From Quillaja saponaria (taxonomy: Eukaryota; Streptophyta; Magnoliopsida; Fabales; Quillajaceae): 64,000 bases of DNA. The notes beneath the pieces are model-generated. The model searched no databases, was not told where the DNA came from, and was given only the letters and a program-made list of their open reading frames with translations. The DNA lies in assembly GCA_029379385.1 (NCBI GenBank), contig CM055615.1, forward strand, positions 1,984,001 through 2,048,000. Direction: 5' to 3'. Of the stretch, positions 45,371 to 58,565 are shown in pieces. The translations under genes were made by a program, and so were the position numbers. Numbering within the stretch: the first letter of the stretch is position 1; each line of letters starts with the position of its first letter.

Positions 45371-47399
45371 TGCCTAACTTGTGCATGGTGCAAAATTCAT
45401 CTATGGTTTTAATGCTCTCCAAAAGCTACCATTAGCACCAATTTCTATAAAATTGTTGAAGAAAAAAGTCAGTAGAAAATCCACAAATCATAGGTGAATG
45501 GCAGGGCAAGGAACCTTATGATTAAAAGCTGAATTGTAACAGCAGGATCAATAAATTTGTTCAAATTTACAACCATTTGTTAGCTTACTAACTTTAATAT
45601 TCTTCAGTAATGATTTTTTTTTTCCTTGAACAGAAGATAGAAAGTCAGGAAAACATATTGAGCAATGATACTATTGGAAAAAAAATCTAGGGTCAAAAAA
45701 TTTCCACAAGCATAATTCTATGAAAGACTTAGTTGAAAAAATTGAAATCACCCAGGGAAAAAAAAAGAAAGAAAAGAAAAGTGAACATCATGAGTTTATA
45801 AAAAAACTTCATGTATAAACAATCATTGTATTAAAATCACACATTTCTTATGATAATAACTTTTGAAATCCAATTATGGTGAGACCTTGAAAACAATGAC
45901 AGAAGTCAATAAGAAGCAAAAGCAGAATCACAAACACATAGCACAAACAAAAACAAAATGTAAGCAACATAATAATCTATCATAACATCCAGGGGCAATA
46001 ACAACAATGAAAACCCAAAGAGACAAGCAAGAAAGTAGGATTTTGAAAGGGTAAGAGGAATATATACTCGAAAGTGATATGTTAATTATCACTAATATTA
46101 AAAATATATAAATGGGCACAATAAGAATTAGAATTAAAAGCTAAAACCAAACATTGTGGAAAAAAAAAAAGTGAGTTAAGAGGTGAAAAATTACAATCAT
46201 TGTCGTAATTGTCTCTGCTATGGCCTTCTACACAAACAACATTGATATCATAGTAGAACTGGAGAACAAAGTCTGATTGTTCAAAGCACCTCATACTACT
46301 GTCTCACCAAGTATGTCTGGAACTAAACCTATTATCCAACACCACCACCACAACCAAATAGACATTAAAGAGCAGGAAAACAATCAAGCAAGCTACATAT
46401 AGACAGAGAGAAAAACTGAGAATACTAAGCAGACAAACAACGACAAAAAAAGGAATAATAGAGTAATTGAGTAAGAGATAGAGCAAAGAATTATAGTGTA
46501 TTGGCGAGCTCAACAACAACTTTCAAAAGCTTTAAAGAACTTATTGTCGACAAATCTCCACCTAAACACCTGAAACTCTTTAAGATCAAACTTATTTCTT
46601 ACACATACCATCAATTTCCTTTGAAATTACACATTTATGCTTCTATATGCCTATTGCCATAGTACAGTCGCAGAAAAAGGGAAAAAAAATTAAAAATAGA
46701 AACTACACACATTAAATTCATCTCACAGGCTTAGCAATTTTTTTTTTCCCTTCCTCTGGTTTCTGTGAAAGGCTGCGATAAAAAATAAGTTTATTATAGG
46801 TGTTAAAAATATGATAAGAAAAAAAATACCTAAAGAAACCAACATGTTAAACTACTACCTATTACCCATATCCAGTTACTGCTAAGACCGACTTATTGCA
46901 ATACAAAAAATCAAAATTTTCAAAACTGAAATGCCACTTGCAAAACAATGAGTTGCTAATTAAGATATCTTAATATTCTAGAAGGACATAGACCAACATA
47001 GGTAATAATTAAATGCATCATTTAAAAAATGCTCATAATCAGCAATTTGAAATGAAAAGGGTAAATGTATGCTCCTATAACCAAACAACATACTTTGACC
47101 ACTAATATAGGAAAGGAAGAAACAAAAGACCTTACTTACTTGGAGTCAAAACATTCCATCTTATGCAAAATCTCGAGCCTTATTCGTCTGTAAACCATAT
47201 GAAGTTCTTGAATTCTAGCACCTCACATATGTACAAAACGAAAATAAAAAAGACATTAGATTGTAAACAAGAAAAACAAATAAATAGCGATGAAAGATTT
47301 AAAATTCTGTCCACTTGATGAGAGTTTGCTCTATTAGAGGATTATCTAAAACTTCAAGTCTAGTATGTTCCACATTACTGCAAAAAGAAAAAAAAAAAA

Positions 47400-48100
47400 A
47401 GTGATTATCAGGAACACTTGAATAAAAAGAAAAATTGTGATAATAACATGCATACATTGCAAATACCGTTCATGAAGAGAGAAATAAATTCATGGCGAGA
47501 AAAAGGAAAAAATATACCTCCAATAGAGTGGGATTGTGGCAATTTAGACTCTCTTAGTTTGATCGATTTGTCAGTTGGCAATTGCAATTAAGTTTCAATG
47601 TTCAGGATTTGAAGGTCAGAAGGTTGTTGTTTGATGGTAGTTTCAAAATTGGTTTTCAACTGCCATGGATTACATTTCCTCTATCCTCTGCTTCTGTCTC
47701 CTAGACTAATGACTCAAGCAATAACTCTTCTACTGCCCAACAGAAAATTAGCTCTCATGATTCAGGAACAGCTTGAATAAAAAGAAAAAAATTTGTGATA
47801 AACAGCATGCATATATAGTAGATACCGTTCATGAAGAGAGAAAAAGAAAAGACATACCTCCATTGCAGTGGGTTATGGCAATTTGGACTCTCTTAGTCAA
47901 TCGGTTTGTCATTTGGCAGTTGCAATGGAGTTTAGCATTTAGGTTTTGAGGTCTGAAAGTTGTAGTTTAATGGTAGTTTTAGAATCAGCTTCCATGGATT
48001 ACATTTTCTCTGTTCACTACTTCTATCTCCTTTACTCCTAATAGCAAACAATGGCTCAAGCAATATCTCTTTAGTTGCCCAACGGAAAATCAGCGCTCAT
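47400..48100. repeat. Tandem duplication, about 350-360-base period
   Basis: taccgttcatgaagagagaa, atacctcca, ttggactctcttagt, tggtagttt and ccatggattacatttyctct occur in the same order at 47466-47760 and 47822-48100. It lies in the 5' part of the Helitron-like element. Confidence 0.7.
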
Positions 48101-50479
48101 AAACTATCCTAGGGTAATCAATCGACATACAGAAATTTAGGATTCAACAATTTGAACGGGAAATCAGGGCAAGGCTGAATTTGAGTCACGGTTCAAAAGG
48201 CTAAATTTGAGGGAATTGAGATATGGGGAGCTAAATTTAAGGGATTGAGATCTTCTTTTGATGGAAGTAATAAATGAGCTAAATTTAAGGGACTAGATAT
48301 CTATTTTTGATGGAAGCAATAAATGGAAGGTGCAGCACCCTATACCCTTTGGCTCTTCTCTACAATTTATCACAGTAGCACAAATAAATAGTGGCCACAG
48401 TGAGAGGCTCCCTGACAAACCAAAAGGCACGCTTAGTATATTAGGTAGATATTGCATATAATATTCTAAACAACCAAAATTTGAATTTGTATGCAGATAT
48501 ACTAACATCCACATAATGTTCTAAACAATCAAATTTTGAAGAAACTCAGGGTAACATAATTTGCTGCAGACTACCTAATTCTAAGCAATATCTCATTTAC
48601 TCTATCTTTTTGAATGAAGTGAAATAGAAGTTTCAGACATGAAATAAAATCAAACCTTATATAAGACTGTACCCGATTAAATTAGTTCCTCTATCTGCCT
48701 AAGATAAGACATGGTATTCATTATCGATCTTCTCTGGATTACTCTAATGGCTGAAAGGATGGAAAGATAGCTAACATCATTACATTATGGAAGTTAACAT
48801 TCATATATACTGGATTGAGTATTGTGTTATGTGGGTGTCATTGTTATAGGAAAAGTCAAATTAAATATGCAAATATGAAGATACACTGATGCAATTGAAG
48901 TAATAGAAAGATCAGTTCTTATCTAGTTGTTATGGGACTTTTAAGAACAACAACACTCTGGTTATCTGATTTACTTGGTATTGACAACTCTACTTGAGTT
49001 TCAATTGAGACATAAACTGAGGCACAATAACAAATATTATAAATAGGTTGTATATGTTTAAAAGAGAGGTGAAATTGGTGTTCTTCATCTATTACCTATC
49101 ACATGTGATATAGTATAATATATTGTCATATGTATTTAACCCAATTTCTACTCATAGTAAGATAATTAGTCAACTGATAATATTCTGAATCAAATGCCAA
49201 CTAATAATAATAATATATCAATGCTTTAATTCCTGAAGATTAAAGACAAAACACTGCACTAATAAGTTAAATGGTCTAAATAATTGACAGTTCTACATAT
49301 ACTACAATAGTATTATGTTTTCAATCTATGAAGTAGGAAATGTAAGGTTCAACTCAATACATATGGATAAAAATAGGGACTCCTCTTTGAGATTCTAAAA
49401 ATGGAGGAAAAAAAAAAGTTGTATAAAATATTTTTAAAATTTAAATCCACTCAACTTAAGATGGAAAGCTTTTGTAAAAATGTATCAAATATCCCTGACC
49501 TTTGCAAGGATAGAAATTTTTTATTTTTTAAGACCCGTGTTATATGTGAAAAATTCATACTATGTCAAATGTATCTCAAAAATAGTTATAATATATGAAA
49601 GCACTACCAAATATATATACAAAATATCTAAAATATAATTAAATATGCTGTTTACATGCTTATATATCTGGAAAGAATCAAATTCATGTCATGCAATATT
49701 TGTCTTATAAAAAAAACAGGCTTGCTATATCGATGCTTCCAAATGCAATAAAGGGTAGAGTCAATTGCAATGGAAAAGTAAATATACATGTTATTAGAGT
49801 TATAAATAAGATTCATTTATAATTTGTATATAACCTCTAGCAGTAAAGCTATAAGCTCAATACCAAATAAAAATTTCATTTTGGCAAAGAAAAGAGATCG
49901 ATAGAAAAGCACACTTACTACACATTAGACTAATAGTATAATATGATTCACAAGACTAAAAAAAAGAAAAAAAAAGATTTTCACAACTAAAAGCCACAAA
50001 TATGCAACTCAGTCACTTATTCACACCAAAAAAATTTTTAACTCTACAACTACAAACTTAAGAATCTTTGAAATCAAGGGGAATAATGATAACACTTAAA
50101 CAAAAGTTGCACCTCTATTGTTTTGGTGCTACAAAAAGAAGAGAGGGTATTGTCAGTCCTTTCTGAAGACACTGATCAAGCATAAATTCACAAATGTGAC
50201 TTTTATAATCACGTACCTTGATTTCAAAAAATCTTGTATGTTCCCATCATGTTCCAACTTCATAAAGATTTTCTTAAGTACCCATATGGTTAAAAGAACA
50301 AAGAAATTATATATAACGTGAACCTAAGATAATCTTTAATACTAAGTACTGAATCAGAGAAGACTAAAATATTTATTTGTAGACATATGAATCAGTCAAA
50401 TTAATGGGTTTCCCTAGTTTGTTTCCTTGCAAAGTGATGGAATATATGATTCTTTTCTATACTTTGGACCTTACCCATT

Positions 50480-50606
50480 GTCCCAAAATGTAGGCTCCGA
50501 ACCTCAAGATGAATGTAAGGCTTATTGGCAGTATCACCTTCTCCTTGTACTCTTTTAACACCTCCAAGAGTTGACAGTACATCATAGAATGGGACTTGGT
50601 GTGCTT
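50480..50606 (-). pseudogene. Coding-like exon fragment, family unknown
   Basis: The minus strand has an acceptor (attataag), about 125 bases of open sequence with higher GC, then a donor (gtaagg). Two frames are open; one reads VLSTLGGVKRVQGEGDTANK. Helitrons often capture host exons, and this looks like one. I do not recognise the protein. Confidence 0.35.
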
Positions 50607-51689
50607 ATAATACAACTGGTAGCTTATACTAAATCTTCCTTAAATGATAAAACTTCAACATCGATTTTAGTTATTTGAAAAACAATTGATAATTAATAAA
50701 AACAAAATGTCATCGAGCTAGTTAATAGTTAAGTCACTCTATATGTAGCTAACACAGGGACAATATTCTATCCAAAATTTTCTTAATATGCCCATACGTA
50801 CCTCCCCCACTTCCTCTTTTAGTATCTACTTCTTAAGCTTGCCCTCTATCAATAATCAAGAGAATAATCAAGAAGAAAATGATTAAAATAGTTAGTGCAG
50901 CAAGAGAAAAAGATGCTAACAACAAAACAAAACAAACAAAATTATAAGCAATGATGTCAAATATATGTTGAATTTTTGAAGACCAAATGTTTGAGCTAAT
51001 TATGTCCAATTTAATTTTTATTGCAATAAAGGAAAATGGATGCCAGATTTCAAAAACAAAAATAGTCAAATACTAATGTTAGAGTGCATAACAAATGAAT
51101 ATCATAATGCAAATGTAATGGATGAGCTCACTCTATTTAAAAGATGCAAGGAAGGTCAAGAACTCAGGATATGCATCCCAAGCAAATCAAAGCAATACTT
51201 CTAGATTCTTAAAGACATATTTAATAGTTTCAGATCTCATTATGTATAATAAATTATTAATTTAATTGAGAATAAAAAATAATAAGAAAGGGTGGCAATT
51301 GAAATCTTACACATGTACTTGAAATTTACCTAGGAAGTTTTAAGTGATATTTAAAAATCAAAAAGGAAATTTGTTGTGATAGATACTTCCAAATTCCAAC
51401 ATACTTTTATGTTTTAGCATAAAAAGTTGTATTGAAAAATAAATTAACTAAATCATGCAAAAATAATTATCATGCTTGTGGCCCTAGATGCCCTGCACGG
51501 TGAGTATAAAAAAGATACTAACACAATCTATCACAATGCACATCTAAACATACTCCCAACCATTAGAACCTATATATATATATATATAATATTATGTTAC
51601 TAATGCAGCAAATAGAGATTAAAGTACTGAAAAGCTGTGAAAAGCTGAAAATTTTAGAATGATGGAAATGAAATACTTTCTTTGCTAAT

Positions 51690-51785
51690 TTTCGGAACAA
51701 CATACCTCATAATGTAAAGGCCATCATTCATCATGCCAACCTTGCTACCTACCTTCCGCAAGCGCTCATTGACCTTCAATTTCTG
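51690..51785 (-). pseudogene. Coding-like exon fragment, family unknown
   Basis: On the minus strand, after tctttacag, the frame reads KLKVNERLRKVGSKVGMM, NDGLYIM and then a GGTATGTT-type donor. Base composition is unlike the AT-rich surroundings. Probably a captured or relic exon; the family is not recognised. Confidence 0.35.
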
Positions 51786-52989
51786 TAAAGACAAAAAAGA
51801 TTCAAAGAAATTCAAAACTCCAGGAAAATACCTATGCAAAAATTAAGAATTTCATAGATTAAGAAGGAAAAACTCGAACTGTACATGTTGAATAAATAGA
51901 AAATGTATTTAGACGATTAAATCATACTCATTGTAGCCTATAAAAAAAAAAATTTGAGAAACCATAATTAGAGTTAAAGAGAGCAAAATCATTCCTAGAG
52001 AGAGTTTGCTCTAGAAATTCGTTTGCAACCCAGCTTCATGTCTGTCGATCTTGGGATCGAATTAGCAGAGAGTATGTTTGAGAGAAAGAGATTGTAGTTA
52101 TGTTTTAGTAGATTTGTTGGAATACAAAAGTTTGTGTGAAAATTTGGTTAGATTTGAGGAAAGCAATAAATGGAAGAATAGGTGGCAATGAATTATGAGG
52201 AGACGTTGTCCACTTTATCAGGAGTCGTACACTGTTCCCATACCATCTGAATGGTGCCAATGAAGAGGTAAGGGACAACAAATTGAATTCGCGGGATTGG
52301 AATTTGATTTACTGAAGAAAAAAAAAAAATCACATGTGAGACATTTTAGGCTAAATTTTAGGCCTTCTCTCAGCAAACTAGCACATGACTACAGTTGCAC
52401 AAATGAACAGGAGCATTTGTGAGTTGAAATTTGCTTGCAGGGAGAAGCTAAATTTTAGGGATTGAAATATGATTTGCAGGAAAATGAAGATATGTGCTAG
52501 ATTTAGGAAAGCAATAATTGTAGGAACTGATGGGAGAAAAGTGAACAGCGGTTGTCAGCCACCAACCATGTCCTTTACATCCCTAAACTCCTCTTTGACA
52601 TCCTTCTTCAGCAAAGCAAAGGAAGAAGCTCCATGAATAGTGAACGGTTATTTCAAATTCTATCTCTACCTGCTCTAGAGGACACCTTATGCATGTATAT
52701 ATGGTCAATGTATGGTCTATGATGTATGGGTATACTATGAGATGAGAAGGAAGAATCAATAATGAATAGTGCGGTTTGTGAGAGAATCCCTACTGTAGAA
52801 AGTATAGTGAGGTAAGCTCTCACAGGCCAAAAACGCACGCTTAGTATATTGTGTAGAAGATTCTTTGCAATTACCCTTTCGAACAGGTCTTAGCTTACTC
52901 TTATTGACCAAATTAATAGTCAATCCTTGCTTCTTTCTTGGCTCAAATTTTATGGATTGGTTATAGTCATATTGAACGTCTCACTCCAC

Positions 52990-53215
52990 ACTCCATAGTG
53001 TATCGTATTCTTTGAAATCCAATCTTCATTTAGTGATACAATCTCATATGGCTTGTACGAAATAATTTCATTTTTAATAATCAACAAATTTTGCTTACTC
53101 CATACCCCTATAGTATTTCGTATTCTTTGAGATATAATCTTCATTTAGTGATACAATCTCATATGACTTACACGAAATAATTTCATCTTTAATAATTAAC
53201 AATTTTTGCATAAAA
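52990..53215. repeat. Two-copy tandem repeat, about 117-base period
   Basis: cgtattctttgara..aatcttcatttagtgatacaatctcatatg is present twice, followed each time by acgaaataatttcatyttt. Confidence 0.75.
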
Positions 53216-53439
53216 GCCATTTTAAAATCAATTATTACAAACCATTCATTTCATAGGAAAATCTATTACCCCTAAATAAGATAGAGTGAGGGTTGATATC
53301 CAGTGCTTTCTCCTACCCCCAAATTGGTATACATTGCATACAGATGGGTCAGTTTTAAGTAACCCAAGATATAATCAGCTCTGTCACCTCATACCAAAAT
53401 GATAATAGGAACTAGATTTTGGATTTCTTTATTTTTATG

Positions 53440-53640
53440 TTCAGAAACTAAAAAAATTAGAGATTGAAGTGGATGCTTTATCTGTTATACATTTCATTAA
53501 TGAGAAAATATATTCGAACTCTCACCTCATGGGTGTATGATCTCAACGCGTTGATTATTACTATCATTCTTTAAGAGATGTAATTTCGACACATTATTGA
53601 GAATCAAATGCTTTTGCTGATGGATTAGCAAAATATTAAT
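53440..53640 (+). pseudogene. Non-LTR-type RNase H (RVT_3) relic
   Basis: The degenerate plus-strand frame reads LEIEVDALSVIHFINEKIYS, then RVDYYYHSLRDVISTHY, then ESNAFADGLAKY, with stops between. The final R-E-x-N-x-x-A-D-x-L-A pattern is the end of the plant RVT_3/RNase H-like domain found after LINE reverse transcriptases. Remainder of the element not seen. Confidence 0.5.
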
Positions 53641-53729
53641 CTAATTTATTTGTTGGTTAGGTTGTGTTTAATAGTTTATCATATTTTTCTTACCCATGTG
53701 TTTTATTTTAAATTACCAAAAAGTAGCTT

Positions 53730-53930
53730 CCGCATTTCGTTTGTATGAACTCTATTTCACTTTAATACTTTCTTATTTTATAATAAAAAGAACTAATTTT
53801 ACTACATAAAAATAATGTCCTCCATTCTTTTGTCATGAACTCTACTTAGCTTTAGTACTTTCCTAATTTATAATAAAAAGACTAATTCTACTAAGTAAAA
53901 ACAATGTCCTCCATTCTTTTTCATTAGTCT
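53730..53930. repeat. Two-copy direct repeat, about 100-base period
   Basis: tatgaactctatttcactttaatactttc...aatgtcctccattctttt is present twice with substitutions. Confidence 0.65.
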
Positions 53931-54602
53931 ACATTTATTTATTGGAATTCAGCACTTTACTACCCTAAATTTAACTCTATATTTAAATAAATAGTAGATG
54001 ATATGATAAATATGGAATTGTAATATAAAGTAAGACATGGGCTTGAAAGTAAAAGTTAAAATATACAATAATTGTATGAATGTACTACCAATAATATATG
54101 AATAGAGATATATAAAAAGAAAACTGTGAGGAGATTGAAAAGTAGTTGATCATGGATGTTTTGAAAATATCATTATATTAATAATAAGAAAGTAAAAAAT
54201 GTTACTGGGGTTGGTTTTAGAAGTTGTCTAGTATTTATCTTTATCTTTTAATTTATAAAATAATAGATATATGAAATGAAATGTGAGGATGTTCATCGAA
54301 CTTATATATTATGTAAGTTTCCCTTTCTTATGAGAGTGACGGGATTTAATTTCAGGTTCTCGATAAGGCTTATTGATAATTGGAAAAGGAACAAAATAAA
54401 TTGTTAAACATAAGAAGGAAAACAGAAAATAGAGGATAAATTTGTAATTCAATGACGGACACGTTAGACATTAAGAAGAACTTCCAAAGTAAAATTGGAT
54501 ATTTGCTTGTGGGTATTTTTGGTTTTTATGTTTTGGACTGGTGGGTACTTTTGGTTAGAAATTAGTGACTTCGAATTTAAACGGAAGCCGAAACAAGTGC
54601 CC
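53931..54602. other. Intergenic region upstream of MYB gene 1
   Basis: AT-rich until about 54420, then the presumptive promoter of MYB gene 1. No gene recognised. Confidence 0.4.
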
Positions 54603-54608
54603 TATAAA
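54603..54608 (+). promoter_or_regulatory. TATA box of MYB gene 1
   Basis: TATAAA in gccctataaattctac, 80 bases before the ATG. The same leader (gccctata..tctact..tctgtc..cagttaagtca) precedes MYB gene 2. Confidence 0.55.
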
Positions 54609-54682
54609 TTCTACTCTGTCGTTCTCCAGAGTTGCAGTTAAGTCAGGTAGAGCGCCGTGAAGGGCAACAAACGAACAGGCAG

Positions 54683-57600
54683 ATGGAGGTCGACGAACCA
54701 ACTCAAGTCAACGTCGTTGTCGATGGTGTCTCCGCCGCCGCTGCAGTCGGTGGAGAAGCGTTGGGAGGCGGTGAAGAAGGTGGAAGTGGTGACGAGGCGT
54801 CGATGGGAGTCGGTGACGGGGCTGGGAGTAGCGGTCGTGGGGGCAGAGACAGAGTTAAGGGGCCTTGGTCTCCGGAAGAGGACGCCATATTGAGTCAGCT
54901 GGTGAGTAATTTCGGAGCAAGGAATTGGACCTTGATCGCTCGTGGAATCCCTGGACGATCCGGCAAGTCTTGTCGGCTTCGATGGTGTAACCAGCTTGAC
55001 CCGGCTGTCAACCGCAAGCCGTTTACTGGTATAATACCCACCATCGATCTTAATTGTACACAAAATTTTAAAATGACTCGTAGTTAAATCAAAATTAATC
55101 TTGATAATGGTTCTGACATGTCATGTCTCATGGTTTAAAATTGAATTTAGAGTATTAGAATCAGATTGTTTCATAGAAACTAGACAGAGTTGGAATTAAA
55201 AAAATTGAGATGATTGGGACGTAGCAGTATGATATTGGGACGTAGCAGTATGATACAATGTAAAGCTTTAAAGAAATTCAATCCCAAAGTATCTTTCTTT
55301 TTTCTGTTTTCCTTTTGTATAATATTACGCAGACGATACAGCTTAATTAACATCATAATTTTATTGTTTGTGCTGCTGCGATGCAATGTCATGTACTTGA
55401 CTTAAAAGAGTGCTTTTGTTGCTTATATGGTTGTTCTTGTTTGCTTGAGCTACAAACTTCAGATGGAATTGACATGACAGTATCTGTGAAGTGTTTTGGG
55501 TATTTGGGTCTATTATTTCCTGTACAGTGTTGACCCTTCTCCGTAATAGCTTAAACCTTTAGAATGGGTCATGGCTGGAAACTTTTTGACAGGCCTATAA
55601 ATCAGTTGGTTTAAACAGCTATTGCTGACTGATGGTTCATTCTTCTATCTATGGTAGACTGGTTCAAGTTAGGGAATAATTCCCATGTTCAGATTCATTG
55701 TATGTGAAGTATGGTAATCCTGACTCTATCTTCAGCAATAATGAACCGCTTTTGGATATATTCTTATTATGGATAACCTAGTAGAATAAGCTTTTAGATG
55801 AAGGTGATACCCATCGTGCATATTTGGTTCCTTTCAAGAGAACCCCATATGCTACAAATTGATACCAAATGTAGTCAGCATCAAGAATTTAGATGTCATA
55901 TTGTGTTACAGACTTACAGTCAATATGAGTTAGTATTGTGGGATATTGATGTACACAATTCCCATGTGAAATTTCAAGCTTTGATTAGCTCGATGGTTAT
56001 GACCCTCATAGTATGGCAAGAAATGCCCAATTTCGACCACATTGATCGAAACGTTTCTTGTCATTAAGTTCCCTCTGTCGTTTCTTGTTCCATAGCAAGA
56101 CTTTCTTTTAGCTTTTCTTTCTGTTAAGGTGAGCCATTTCATTCGGTTTCTAATATTGTTATTGTTTTTTTTGGATCTATTATTTGAGTTAGGCTAGGTA
56201 ATCTCTTTAGATTTGGTTGAGATTACAAATTTAATCTTCTTTTATTCTAGTTTGTGTATTTTATTAATTTATTGTGTGTATTCTATTCAATTCAGTTCAT
56301 ATATCATGACAAACCATTATGACATTAAAAAATATGCCAGTAGAGACAGTTCTTAGTTACAAACTATGTAGCTCGGTTTCTTGGAGATACATATTTGCTC
56401 CAAGGTACCTGCGTCTTACATTTTTTGGGGCCTCTTTTTTAGTAGTAATCTTTGGGCTTCATTAGGGCAATCCAAAAATTCACCCTTGGCTGAAAGCCCA
56501 AATTAGCAGACATAATAGCTAATTATTGACCTTGTCACCTGTTTTAACTTGTAAGAAGCTTAAGTCCCCCCCGCACTCAAGTTATAATGTGTCACTCTCC
56601 TTTAGGCCAAAAAAGGAGAGAAGGTATTGTGCTTGTTATCTTCAATTACTATGTCTAAAAATCTCAAGTATTTATTTCCTACTCTTTAATGCGTGTGTGT
56701 GTTTGTTTGATTTTTTTTGAAAATTGACGGTGACAGGCACTGAGATCCATCGCTTACCAGACCGAAGATACGTTAGTTCTATTTCTAATGGTGATGGCAA
56801 TTCTTGGCAATTGTCTCATTCTCGTTCACATGCATTATCAATAAGTTGGTTTTAATGATTCTAGTGGATCCATATTTATTGAGATACCATTTATATATAT
56901 ATATATATATCTAACCTCAAAAGTAAATGCATAGGAAGAAAAGTTTCCCTTCTTGTACTCTTCCCACTTATATTTATCAATCTAATGTCTGCTTCGTGAC
57001 TTACCGAAACATGGTCAGCTGTCAAGTGAGTGCTCATTTTCCATTGAAATGGTAAATTGGTTACCCTTCATAATGTTTTACATAGATAGCAGAAATCTGT
57101 AAATTTAATTAGATTACCATGATTGTATGTCTGATAATTTTTCTGCATTAGGAGATAGCCTACACACACATCAAGATTTCACTATACACACAAGACATAG
57201 ATACATGAATTTTCTTTCTGCCATAGGTCACTTGCATGTTTATACAGATGTCTACGCGTTTATATATGTATTTCTTTGTGTATATAACTTTGGCTTGGGA
57301 AATGTTAGTGCAAAATGAAGACATAAATATTTCAGAAGTTTGTATATTGTAAACTTGTAATTAATTTCTAACAAAGATAACGTTGTTTCAGATGAGGAGG
57401 ATCGAATCATAGTTGCTGCACATGCTATCCATGGGAATAAATGGGCAGTCATTGCAAAGCTTCTACGAGGGCGAACGGATAATGCCATTAAAAACCATTG
57501 GAATTCCACCTTGAGGCGTAGGTGCATGGAGGTTGAGAGGATCAAGTTAGATCCTAGCAACAAAGTGGGTGATGTTAACTTGGACAAAGCAAAAGCATCT

Positions 57601-58176
57601 TCTGAAGAAACTATGTCATGTGGAGATGTTAATTCTCTGAGATCTTCAGAAGCAAGAGGTTTCAGCTCATTGGGGTATAAAGATGATCAATACGAAGACA
57701 AAGCACAAACGGGTGTTCAATTTATAAACGTAGTCCAGGATGCACCTACTCTTTTCCGTCCGGTAGCACGTGTCAGCGCTTTTAATGTGTACAACTCTTT
57801 GGATGTCTCCCATCCTGCATCATCATTTCCAAGGCCTGTTCCGATGAATGGATCTCTATTACAAGCATCAAAACCAGATTCTGGATTCAGTAAATTGCTT
57901 GAAACAGTTAATGGTGAGCAAATGGTACCTCATGAGTGTGGCCATGGTTGTTGTGCTGCCCAAAATGGGAGAAATTCTCAAAGCTTGTTGGGGCCAGAAT
58001 TTGTTGAATTTTTAGAACCCCCATCCTTCCCGAATTTTGAGTTGGCTGCAATAGCCACAGACTTAAGTAACATTGCTTGGCTGAAGAGTGGGTTGCAGAA
58101 TAGTAGTGTCAGAATGCTTGGTGATACTGCTGGCAGGGTGATATCTCATGGGTCTGCAGTGCATACAGGCCATTAG
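54683..58176 (+). CDS. R2R3-MYB transcription factor, MYB25/MYB109-like, copy 1
   Basis: Exons 54683-55028 and 57392-58176 (376 aa), intron 2.36 kb. I chose the ATG at 54683 (MEVDEPTQ); the frame is open upstream but only from a TTG. The N-terminus is Gly/Ala/Glu-rich. R2 is at residues about 59-108 with W62, W82, W101 and [16 protein letters not shown]3 is at about 111-160 with F114, W133, W152 and [13 protein letters not shown]. The expected Pro in R3 (LLPGRTDN) is Arg141 here (LLRGRTDN). The rest includes SSFPRPVP and a Cys/His cluster [10 protein letters not shown], ending HTGH. Nuclear DNA-binding regulator; the MYB25/109 group has been linked to development and stress, but target genes cannot be read from sequence. 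No frame lesion. Confidence 0.9.
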
Positions 58177-58559
58177 AGAGTTAGAATGAATGCTCACTTC
58201 TTTTTGGGGTAAGGGACAATGGGCATGAAGACCATTATGGTCTCGTGAGTCTGAGTTGAGATATAAAAGAATTAACTTTTATTTGCTTTCTGTACACTCG
58301 AAAGCGATTGTTAAACTATAAATATATATATATATATAACAAAGTATGTGAAAGTTTTTTGGTTACTTTTCATTTATTTATTTAGTTTTGGCTAAGATAG
58401 AATAATTTTCGTTATAGAAAAATGTCATGAAGTATGTAATTTGACTAATTTCAACGTTAAGAAAAAAGAAAAGAAAACTGAGAAGGATAAATCTGTAATT
58501 ACAAGCTGGACAGCGTTGGTATTAAAATTGGAAAATGCGGAATCCCGAAACATTTGCCC

Positions 58560-58565
58560 TATACA
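58560..58565 (+). promoter_or_regulatory. TATA-like element of MYB gene 2
   Basis: TATACA in gccctatacaatctact, 81 bases before the ATG. It aligns with the TATAAA of MYB gene 1 in a duplicated leader, with a weaker core. Confidence 0.45.

Larger units (their letters stand above)
42356..48449 (-). mobile_element. Non-autonomous Helitron-like element (about 6.1 kb)
   Basis: Read on the minus strand, the right-hand end at 48449 begins TCTACCTAATATACTAAGCGTG and is preceded by A. The left-hand end at 42356 finishes with a GC-rich hairpin, then ttactcc, then CTAG followed by T. The hairpin lies at 42367-42387: CCCGTGCC, loop TAAC, GGCACAGGG with one bulge. TC at the 5' end, CTRR at the 3' end, a hairpin about 10 bases before it and insertion between A and T are the Helitron hallmarks. 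No Rep/helicase ORF is present. The interior is full of duplicated non-coding segments. Termini are convincing, but that both belong to one element is inference. Confidence 0.6.
48450..52857 (-). mobile_element. Second Helitron-related block
   Basis: The right edge repeats the Helitron 5' end: minus strand TCTACACAATATACTAAGCGTGCG from 52857. The adjacent 0.8 kb resembles the 5' region of the first element (cacgcttagtatatt and gctaaatttaagggattga-type sequence). No separate 3' hairpin was found for it, so the first element may be nested in it or may be a tandem, end-bypass copy. Coding-like exons lie within (listed below); no Rep or helicase. Confidence 0.4.

Noticed and set aside
54638..55063. 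Minus-strand ORF opposite MYB exon 1, and its twin at 58602-58994
   Set aside because: Mirror frames of GC-rich MYB exons. They look conserved only because the two MYB genes are duplicates.
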